Assembly (NCBI GenBank): GCA_044464175.1
Contig: JBIQLO010000011.1
Location: 1 to 33,906, forward strand
Direction: 5' to 3'
Length of the DNA: 33,906 nt
Source of the DNA: JBIQLO01 sp044464175
GTDB lineage: Bacteria > Planctomycetota > Phycisphaerae > Tepidisphaerales > Tepidisphaeraceae
The notes under the pieces are model-generated. The model was given only the letters and a program-made list of their open reading frames with translations, made no database searches and was not told the DNA's origin. The translations under genes were made by a program, and so were the position numbers. This document shows, one piece after another, positions 16,301 through 22,087 of this stretch; the stretch's first letter is position 1, and the number at the start of each line of letters is the position of its first letter.

Positions 16301-17659
16301 GACATCCCGAATCCCGAAATCATCGTCGGCCGCCCCCTGCAGCGGCACCAGCGCATGGGCGGTCCGCTCCTCGCTGTGCCGGGGCAACTCAATTTGAATT
16401 CCCGGCAGCCCGTCCGGACGAACGGCCAGTTCATATTCCTCCAGCGCGGAATTATGGAACCCATACCGATCCGTGCCCCGGATCCGGAAGCGCATGGACT
16501 GATCGGCCGCCAGAACCCCGGCAACACTGTTCTTGTCCATCTGCTTCCATTGAATCGAAACATTCGGGACCGACTTACCCCCATTTTGCGCCTTGGCACC
16601 TTCCTCTCGCCGGCCCTCCGCCGCTTCCAATCTCACCCCTCCCTCCGCCAACGGCTGATTGAACTGGACCTTCAATTCCACCCGCGACCCGGCCACCGCC
16701 ACGGCCGGCGCGGCCGACAGATCGGTGGTCACCGTCTCGCCCCCGGCATATTTCGGCGGTGTCACCATCGCCTCCACGCGCCGAATTGACAATGGCGGCA
16801 CCACCTCGATCGACTGCGGCCGCGTGCGATCGTCTCCCGCCTCGATCCAGAGGCTCATCGCCGCCCCCGCATTCCGCGCATCCAGCGAGGCCGAATAGAT
16901 GCCGTCAGCGCCTCGGATCATCTGCTCCTGCCGCTCGGCCCCATCGCCATAGCGATAGTGAATGATCGCCGTGCGCCCGGCCCGGTCCCCCCGCGCCAGC
17001 CGCATCTTCACCTCCAGCCGCTGCCCCGCCGGGGCGCGATCGGGCATCATCCCCACCATCTGAATTTCCACGTTCCGCGGCCACTGCCGCCCGGCAAAGG
17101 GCGTGGTCAGCCGCGCCACGGCAATCTCGAGCAACCCCGGCCGAAGCTGATGTGCCAGCACCCCCAGCCCCACCAGCGCCCCCACCGCCGCCATCCCGCC
17201 GCCCAACGAATACCACGCCCCCCGGCTCACCACCGCCCGCCGCCACTCCACTTTCCGGGCCAGTTCCGTCGTCTCCTGAATCACCCGCTGCCGCATCGCC
17301 TCCGATTCGGCCGCATGTGCCCCTTTGGGGTCGCTCAGAAAATCGACTGTGCTGCGCAGGCGGTCACCGAATTGGGGAAAGGCCAGTTCCAACCGCCCCG
17401 CCACTTCGTCCAGACTAATCCGCTTAACCACCGGGCGCACCACCCGTCGCCCCAGCATCCACCCCACCACCACACCCGCCAGGAGCATCACCCCCACCCG
17501 CACCGACGCCGGCAGATTCAGCAGGTAATCCAAAAGCACCACCCCCAACAGCAACCCCGCCGCCACCGCCAGCACGCGCCCCGCCCCCTGCAGCACGCTC
17601 AGCATCCTGGCGCGCCGCCGAATCCCGCGCAGCAGTTCCATCAGTTGAGTCGGCAACAT
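13349..17659 (-). CDS. DUF4175-like large membrane protein with long Gln-rich coiled coil
   Basis: The protein has 1436 residues from ATG 17659. That ATG has GAGGG seven bases upstream; a weaker start ten codons earlier exists. The N-terminus has two closely spaced transmembrane helices (about 30-50 and 55-72) and a third near 150-170. A region of beta-rich, Ig-like character covers about 200-560 (PPLSIRRVEAMVTPPKYAGG). From about 570 to 1330 there is a very long Gln/Glu/Lys-rich helical coiled-coil stretch interrupted by a poly-Gly run near 1155-1166. The C-terminus is AREWGGISPRTR-like (ending RSLATKEGE). The same general plan is found in DUF4175 proteins of planctomycetes and alphaproteobacteria; no biochemical role is established. 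It probably spans the cell envelope. The downstream toroid gene overlaps by ATGA, suggesting the two act together. Elsewhere such pairs accompany MoxR ATPase and VWA genes, none of which is here. Confidence 0.75.
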   Translation of the reverse strand: MLPTQLMELLRGIRRRARMLSVLQGAGRVLAVAAGLLLGVVLLDYLLNLPASVRVGVMLLAGVVVGWMLGRRVVRPVVKRISLDEVAGRLELAFPQFGDRLRSTVDFLSDPKGAHAAESEAMRQRVIQETTELARKVEWRRAVVSRGAWYSLGGGMAAVGALVGLGVLAHQLRPGLLEIAVARLTTPFAGRQWPRNVEIQMVGMMPDRAPAGQRLEVKMRLARGDRAGRTAIIHYRYGDGAERQEQMIRGADGIYSASLDARNAGAAMSLWIEAGDDRTRPQSIEVVPPLSIRRVEAMVTPPKYAGGETVTTDLSAAPAVAVAGSRVELKVQFNQPLAEGGVRLEAAEGRREEGAKAQNGGKSVPNVSIQWKQMDKNSVAGVLAADQSMRFRIRGTDRYGFHNSALEEYELAVRPDGLPGIQIELPRHSEERTAHALVPLQGAADDDFGIRDVTLMVDRVGKEKYHWEVPLVRGGQAVKGVVFNPLEASPDRRRYRINQQWLLSSTGGENTLKAGDVLEYYLQVRDNFLLPGKPVTEDQVASPDQPGMVAHRAVNSGKLRLTIVSDEEMVNRVLDEFRALAEQITGVRDSQQRTQLETANLARQMADKKELSKADQAALQRLMNQQTAAASAGRQLVDRVNDINQRMRENQLGDAARELEGMAGDVSALLKQATQNSMKAAAGRLGEAAQQSDAASRQAAMKGAQGSQQAAFDQLGKALDRLKEVGSLRQSMEAVARLLEKQRELSRQMGEVGRRNLGKTLEQMSDQDRALMEKLSRDQEALAGQSDQAMKKMQKTADQLEHSDSTSAGAMRKAAQTAQQQQVVPSQRQAAKSAEENRQSEAQAAQRQAELGLQMILGDLQEAQRHKMEELARHQADLKKQVEHLVRRQAGHNLDNLQLQGEAAVKKVGDKALADLRQEAGRPGNPAPKEPVERPTLDQLKASQALTERNTRDIAQSAGGSDGVATTGLLIQAAGEMERASAALGEQKLAQAYDPEQTGALASLQDALKQIERRQEELNQQLASKKRDSIRQAYEKIRDEQKELNGQVASIAPKGDKAPELNRADILRLRQLAGTQKKLAGRVGQLDNDLTALDSIVFLWANQDIARAMDRSTADLGKPEAGRQTQLRQQRIVALLDDMIKNLAVEPRTSEFEQRQADGGGGGGGGGGSQKPQLPPETELRLLKALQQQVNGQTQSADAAGGKDDAHLAEIGQRQKALRGLLDTLLQKASGGKVALGQEPPNRNVLPEEMGDAGGLEQELLGSKPEGAKGAGEGIHRLGERMGRSHQRLALNHDPGQVTQTVQKNILKDLDQLIDQSRQQMAKNSSNSQKNNAQAQQQQKPPDQQQGQPDNQQAGGQKGQAAQGGTTAAKASTLGPGSGESGAHPNQDIRQTMREWGGISPRTRAAVIDSAGETVIQKYQKLVEDYYRSLATKEGE

Positions 17660-17759
17660 AGGGCAACCCTCGGCTCGCTTCTGCCCCATTCTAGCCGCAA
17701 CCGCCCCGGATGTATGCAGGCGAAGTGGTCATTGGCCGCCTGCCCCCTTTCCCTTTACC

Positions 17760-18680
17760 ATGGCCCCCATGCTTCTGGTCCTGCTTGGTCCCACCGCCTC
17801 CGGCAAGAGCGCTTTGGCCCTGGAGATCGCCCGCCAGCGCAGCGCGGAAATTCTCAGCGTCGATTCCATGCAGGTTTACCGCCACATGGACATTGGCACC
17901 GCCAAGCCCACGCCCGCCGAACAGCGCCTGGTCCGCCACCACGCGATCAATCTGGTCGAGCCGGATGAATCCTTCACCGCCGCCCGCTTCGTGGAGGTGG
18001 CCGACGGCGCCATCGCCGACGCCCACGCCCGCCGGACTCCCCTCATCGCCGCCGGCGGCACGCCTCTCTATTACAAATCTCTTTTCCAGGGGCTGTTCGA
18101 GGGACCCGGCGCCGATCCGGACCTGCGCCAGCGGCTCAGGGCCCTGAGCCCGGAACAACTCCATCAGCGACTCAGCCGGGTCGATCCTGAGGCCGCCCAG
18201 CGCATCCACCTCAACGACACGCGCCGCATGGTTCGGGCGCTGGAGGTGCATGAACTGACCGGCCGCCCCATCTCCTCCCTCCAGACCGAATGGCAATCCC
18301 CCCCCGCCCGCCACGAGGCGGTCTGGGTCGGGTTGAGCTGGGAGCGCGATGCGCTCAATCGCCGCATCAATGCCCGCGTGAAGGCGATGCTCGACGCCGG
18401 CTGGCTTCAGGAGGTGCGGCAACTGCTCCAGCGCTATCCCCACCTGTCCAAAACCGCAGCCGAGGCGACCGGCTATCATGAACTGATCGACCATCTGCAA
18501 GGGCGCCTCCCACTGGAGGACGCCGTTGAACAGATCAAGATCGCCACCCGCCAGCTCGCCCGGCGCCAGATGAAATGGTTCCGCCGGTTTGAAAATGTCC
18601 ACTGGCTCGACGGAGCGGCCCCCCTGGCGGAGCTGGTCGAGCAGGCCCTTCGCCTCTGGCCCGCGGCCGAGGCGGCCTGA
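17760..18680 (+). CDS. miaA: tRNA dimethylallyltransferase
   Basis: MiaA transfers a dimethylallyl group from DMAPP to N6 of A37 in tRNAs reading UNN codons. The 306-residue protein has the family's usual length. It shows the P-loop GPTASGKS (10-17), DSMQVYR (35-41) with the catalytic Asp, IGTAKP (45-50), IAAGGTPLYYK near 96-106, the RRMVRALEV helix and the C-terminal RRQMKWFRR tRNA-contact motif. ATG 17760 was kept, but ATG 17769 (MLLVLLG) is equally possible; no strong ribosome site is seen. It is divergent from the DUF4175 gene and stands before the LysM lipoprotein with a 109-bp gap. Its substrate comes from the MEP pathway, whose dxr lies in the same window. No unusual residues were noticed. 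Confidence 0.96.
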   Translation: MAPMLLVLLGPTASGKSALALEIARQRSAEILSVDSMQVYRHMDIGTAKPTPAEQRLVRHHAINLVEPDESFTAARFVEVADGAIADAHARRTPLIAAGGTPLYYKSLFQGLFEGPGADPDLRQRLRALSPEQLHQRLSRVDPEAAQRIHLNDTRRMVRALEVHELTGRPISSLQTEWQSPPARHEAVWVGLSWERDALNRRINARVKAMLDAGWLQEVRQLLQRYPHLSKTAAEATGYHELIDHLQGRLPLEDAVEQIKIATRQLARRQMKWFRRFENVHWLDGAAPLAELVEQALRLWPAAEAA

Positions 18681-18789
18681 GAGCGGCCCATATTCCCTCA
18701 AGTCCGCACCCTTGCCCGTCCGATAATTAGGCTGAGGATGAATTCCAAACGGACTTGGAGACTCAACAGCCAATAAAGGAGTATCGGCT

Positions 18790-19179
18790 ATGAAATGGGC
18801 AATAATGGCAATGGGCGCGTTGGGCATGGCAATCGCCACCGGATGCGCAACCAACAAGAAATCCGCCTCCACCGCGCCAAGCAACGGGCTGGCCATGAAC
18901 AGCGCCGTCACCGACATCACCCCGCCTCCGGCCCCCGCCGTGGCGCCCACGCCGATACCGGTGCAGACCACCCCGACGCCCGCCCCCAGTGAAACCGTCA
19001 CCCCCGCGCCCGCGGCCACCGCCGGCGGCACCTCCTACACCGTCAAGCGCGGCGACACCCTCTACAGCATCGCCCGCGCCCACTACGGCGACGGCAAACA
19101 ATACAAGAAGATCCTGGCCGCCAATCCGGGCCTCTCCCCCACCCATATGAAGGTGGGCCAGGTCCTTTCGCTGCCCTGA
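18790..19179 (+). CDS. LysM-domain lipoprotein
   Basis: The 129-residue protein has a lipoprotein signal, MKWAIMAMGALGMAIATGC, with a lipobox-like IATGC giving Cys19 as the acylated residue. A Pro/Ala/Thr-rich linker covers about 45-80. One LysM domain lies at about 82-129: YTVKRGDTLYSIARAHYGDG, then KKILAANPGL and MKVGQVLSLP. LysM binds peptidoglycan or chitin-type glycans, so the protein is probably tethered to a membrane and holds or senses the cell wall. AAAGGAG lies 8 bases before ATG. A GATAAT -10-like box is at 18722-18727 without a clear -35. A strong intrinsic terminator follows, so it is likely a single-gene unit. No enzymatic domain is present. Confidence 0.9.
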   Translation: MKWAIMAMGALGMAIATGCATNKKSASTAPSNGLAMNSAVTDITPPPAPAVAPTPIPVQTTPTPAPSETVTPAPAATAGGTSYTVKRGDTLYSIARAHYGDGKQYKKILAANPGLSPTHMKVGQVLSLP

Positions 19180-19203
19180 TTCAACCGAAATGACGAACCC
19201 CGG

Positions 19204-19235
19204 CCCGGGCCTTCGGAGAAGGTCCGGGTCTTTTT
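19204..19235 (+). terminator. Rho-independent terminator after the LysM gene
   Basis: A 10-bp stem pairs 19204-19213 with 19219-19228 (one G-U pair) around a 5-base loop. It is followed directly by TCTTTTT. It lies 24 bp after the LysM stop codon. Confidence 0.88.
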
Positions 19236-19307
19236 GTTGAGCCATCGCCTTCAACGATACAGGTTCGTGACTGGCAACCAGCCCTGTACAACTGTATCTT
19301 GTCTCTC

Positions 19308-21035
19308 ATGGACGCGCCTTATCTGGAAATCACCACCGCGCAGGGTCCCCAACGCATTCCACTGGATCAAGGAGCCGTGACCATCGGCCGGCACGCCGAC
19401 AATCGCGTGGTTCTCAGCGATAAGATGGCCAGCCGCCATCATTGCGTCATCGAACCCGATGGTCCCGGCTATCGCGTCCGTGATCTCAAATCCGCCAACG
19501 GCACCCGGCTCAATGGCCGCCCCGTTTTTCAGGAACCCCTCGCCTCGGGCGACCGCCTGACCATCGGCAGCACCGCGATGACGTTCGTCGATCCGGCCGC
19601 GCCGGCCGTTTCGCAGGATGATCCACCCGATCTAAGCGCGCTGGAAGCGGAGGACATCGACACGCTGGGCGTGGAGGATCTTGTCGAGGTTGATTCCAAC
19701 GACGCCGGTCTCAACGAGCTGATGAGCCAGGGGGGCGCGGATGGCGATTACGAGCAGACCTTGCGCCGGGTGGCCGACGCCCTGCCTGACCGCTCCTTCG
19801 CCGAGAACGACATCGCCCTGGAAAATGCCCGTAAGCAGATCGTCCACCCCGCCGGCCAGGCCAGCCGCCGCGACGGCAATCGCCAGGAGGCGGTTGATGT
19901 GCTGCGCCTGGTGCTGCTGGTCTGCTTCCGCTCCCACGCCTCCGACATCCACCTGGAGCCCAAGCACAACGAATTCCAGCTCCGCCTCCGCGTGGACGGC
20001 ACGATGGTGGATGTGGTGAAATTCACCACCGACATGGGCGTGAAGCTGACCGCCCTGGTGAAAATCCTCTGCGACATCGACGTCACCAAGCGAGACATCA
20101 TTCAGGAAGGGCATTTCGGTGTGCAGTTGCCCGACCGAAATGTCGATTACCGCATCAGCTTTGCCCCCACCGTCTTTGGCCAGAAGCTGGTCATCCGGGT
20201 GCTCGACACCGCCAACACCCCTTTGAAAGTGAACAATCTGGAGCTGCCCGAGCCGATGCTCAACACCCTAACCGACGCCATTACCCAGGCCGCCGGCATG
20301 GTCCTGGTCTGCGGCCCCACCGGCAGCGGCAAGACGACCTCGCTTTACGCCCTGGTGCGCAGCATTGACGTGGACCGCCGCAACGTCGTCACCATTGAGG
20401 ACCCGGTTGAAATCCAGCTCGAAGGCGTCACCCAGATTCCGGTCAATGATGAGGCGGGCAAGAGCTTCTCCGCCTTGCTGCGCAGCGTGCTGCGCCAGGA
20501 CCCGGACGTGATCCTCGTGGGCGAAATCCGCGACAGCGAGACCGCCCGCATCGCCATGCAGGCCTCCATGACCGGCCACCTGGTTTTTTCAACCATCCAC
20601 ACCAAGGACACGGTCGGGGCGATTTTCCGCCTGCTCGATCTGGGCGTGGAGCCCTACCTCGTCGCCCAGGGCCTCTATATCGTCCTGGCCCAGCGTCTGG
20701 TGCGCCGGCTCTGTCCATACTGCAAGAAGGCCGCCCGCCCCACCCCCCAGCAACTGGAAAAAATGGGGCCAACCGGCGAAGGGGTCCAGCGGCTCTATGT
20801 GCCCCAGGGGTGCCCGCGCTGCCTGGGCACCGGCTATTCCGGGCGCCGGGCCTTTTTCGAACTGCTCACCGCCAGCGATGAGCTGAAGGAACTGGTCCTG
20901 ACCCGCCCCTCGATCCAGGAAATCCAAAAAGTCCTTGCCACCGGCGGCTTTGTCCGCCTTCAGCAGGGCGGCTACCAGCTCGTCGCCGAGGGCGTCGTCG
21001 CCTTCGACGAAATCGAGCACGCCGTGGGACGGTAA
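19308..21035 (+). CDS. FHA domain fused to GspE/PilB-type secretion ATPase
   Basis: The 575-residue protein (ATG 19308; an in-frame TTG at 19299 would add three) starts with an FHA phosphothreonine-binding domain at about 5-92. It carries VTIGRHADN, SRHH and SANGTRLNG, so the phosphopeptide-binding residues are present. An acidic linker (about 100-145) leads to a GspE/PilB ATPase: DIHLEP (213-218), Walker A GPTGSGKTT (336-344), Asp box TIEDPVE, Walker B ILVGEIRD near 402-409, the His box region HLVFSTIHTKD, and two CxxC pairs, CPYC (469-472) and CPRC (502-505), typical of GspE/PilB. The ATPase powers pseudopilus or type IV pilus assembly at the inner membrane. The FHA domain takes the place of the usual N1 module, suggesting control by Ser/Thr phosphorylation (inference). 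No GspF/PilC gene is adjacent. No clear ribosome site is visible. Confidence 0.92.
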   Translation: MDAPYLEITTAQGPQRIPLDQGAVTIGRHADNRVVLSDKMASRHHCVIEPDGPGYRVRDLKSANGTRLNGRPVFQEPLASGDRLTIGSTAMTFVDPAAPAVSQDDPPDLSALEAEDIDTLGVEDLVEVDSNDAGLNELMSQGGADGDYEQTLRRVADALPDRSFAENDIALENARKQIVHPAGQASRRDGNRQEAVDVLRLVLLVCFRSHASDIHLEPKHNEFQLRLRVDGTMVDVVKFTTDMGVKLTALVKILCDIDVTKRDIIQEGHFGVQLPDRNVDYRISFAPTVFGQKLVIRVLDTANTPLKVNNLELPEPMLNTLTDAITQAAGMVLVCGPTGSGKTTSLYALVRSIDVDRRNVVTIEDPVEIQLEGVTQIPVNDEAGKSFSALLRSVLRQDPDVILVGEIRDSETARIAMQASMTGHLVFSTIHTKDTVGAIFRLLDLGVEPYLVAQGLYIVLAQRLVRRLCPYCKKAARPTPQQLEKMGPTGEGVQRLYVPQGCPRCLGTGYSGRRAFFELLTASDELKELVLTRPSIQEIQKVLATGGFVRLQQGGYQLVAEGVVAFDEIEHAVGR

Positions 21036-21101
21036 TTCGGCGGAAGCGGACCTTTCACAGCGCGTTTGCGCCAGACCCAAAACAGATACAAAGTTCAAAA
21101 T

Positions 21102-21129
21102 CCGAATTTTTGCACTTGTTTCGGTTTTT
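21102..21129 (+). terminator. Possible weak terminator after the FHA-GspE gene
   Basis: CCGAA (21102-21106) and TTCGG (21120-21124) form a 5-bp stem with a 13-base loop, followed by TTTTT. The surrounding AT-rich stretch is also roughly palindromic with 7-bp spacing, so it may instead belong to the dispersed repeat family. Confidence 0.3.
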
Positions 21130-21218
21130 CCCAGGGAACGGGCTGTCGCACCGTAAACATTGAGAGTCGCCCCGCCCCCGCCTTTGCAATTCCTCTCCGC
21201 CCTTTTAGGATTGCGCCA

Positions 21219-22019
21219 ATGGAGATTCAAAACGCCACCCTGCTACTCACCGGCGCCGGCAGCGGCGTGGGACGGGCCATCGCCCTGGAATTCGCCCGCC
21301 ACGGCGCCAACGTCGTCTGCGTCGGCCGGCGAAAGGAGCGGCTCGATGAAACCGTCGCCCTGATCCAAAAGGAGGGGGGAACGGGCCTGGCCCTGGCGGC
21401 CGATGTCACCGACCAGCAACAGGTGGAGCGGGTGGTCGCCCAGACCCTCCAGCAATTCGGAAAAATTGACATTCTCTACAACAACGCCGGCAGCTTTCAG
21501 ACGCTGGGCGCGGTCTGGGAAGTGGACCCCGACCAGTGGTGGAAGGACGTCACCATCAATCTGCGCGGCACGATGCTCTGCTGCCATGCCGTGCTGCCCC
21601 ACATGATCGCCCGCGACAGCGGCCTGGTCATCAATATGTCCGGCGGCAACCAGATTCCCGGCGGCACGGGCTATTCCTGCTCCAAGGTCGCCGTCATCCG
21701 CCTCACCGAGTTGCTCGCCCGCGAACTGCAGCGCAAGGGCTCCAAAGTCCTGGCGGTCATCATGGGGCCCGGCTTTGTCCGCACCGAGATGACCGAGCTG
21801 CAACTGACCAGCGACGAAGGGCGATACTGGCTTCCTTCAAGTCAGGAGGCCATCGACACCGGCCGCGCCCGCCCGCCCGAGGACTGCGCCCGCAAGAGCA
21901 TTGAACTGGTCCAGCTGGTCCGCCCTGCTTTCAATGGTCAATCATTCGGCGTCGGGACGGATTTTCAGAAGATCATTAAAGATTTGGAAACCGAGAAGCA
22001 TGAAGATGTGAAAAAATGA
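21219..22019 (+). CDS. Short-chain dehydrogenase/reductase (SDR)
   Basis: The 266-residue protein has a classical SDR Rossmann fold. TGAGSGVGRA near residues 10-19 binds the nicotinamide cofactor, CVGRRKERL near 36-44 suggests NADPH preference, and NNAG lies near 88-91. The catalytic YSCSK (Tyr-x3-Lys) sits in GGTGYSCSKVAV near 150-161, and the post-catalytic GPGFVRTEM has the usual form. The substrate is not predictable; many such genes act on sugars, fatty acyl groups or secondary alcohols. The start ATG 21219 has AGGA eight bases upstream and begins the conserved fold; the frame is open further upstream but without domain content. The last codons (EKHEDVKK) fall in a purine-rich 7-bp-period stretch. 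The gene precedes the GT39 gene by 68 bp and may be cotranscribed with it. Confidence 0.9.
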   Translation: MEIQNATLLLTGAGSGVGRAIALEFARHGANVVCVGRRKERLDETVALIQKEGGTGLALAADVTDQQQVERVVAQTLQQFGKIDILYNNAGSFQTLGAVWEVDPDQWWKDVTINLRGTMLCCHAVLPHMIARDSGLVINMSGGNQIPGGTGYSCSKVAVIRLTELLARELQRKGSKVLAVIMGPGFVRTEMTELQLTSDEGRYWLPSSQEAIDTGRARPPEDCARKSIELVQLVRPAFNGQSFGVGTDFQKIIKDLETEKHEDVKK

Positions 22020-22080
22020 AGACAAGGGCGGTCCTTCCGCTTCTTCATGTTTCATGTTTGCAGGTTTCATGCATCGCTTT
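21993..22080. repeat. Imperfect heptad array with rough dyad symmetry between SDR and GT39 genes
   Basis: The left arm (about 21993-22023) repeats GAAGCAT/GAAGATG/ATGAAGA-like units. The right arm (about 22042-22076) repeats TTCTTCA/TGTTTCA/TGTTTGC/AGGTTTC units with partial complementarity. The left arm supplies the last codons and stop region of the SDR gene. Confidence 0.55.
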
Positions 22081-22087
22081 TTAATCC

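Noticed and set aside
17691..19031. 446-codon minus-strand frame opposite miaA and the LysM gene
   Set aside because: It spans two genuine plus-strand genes and has no family similarity.
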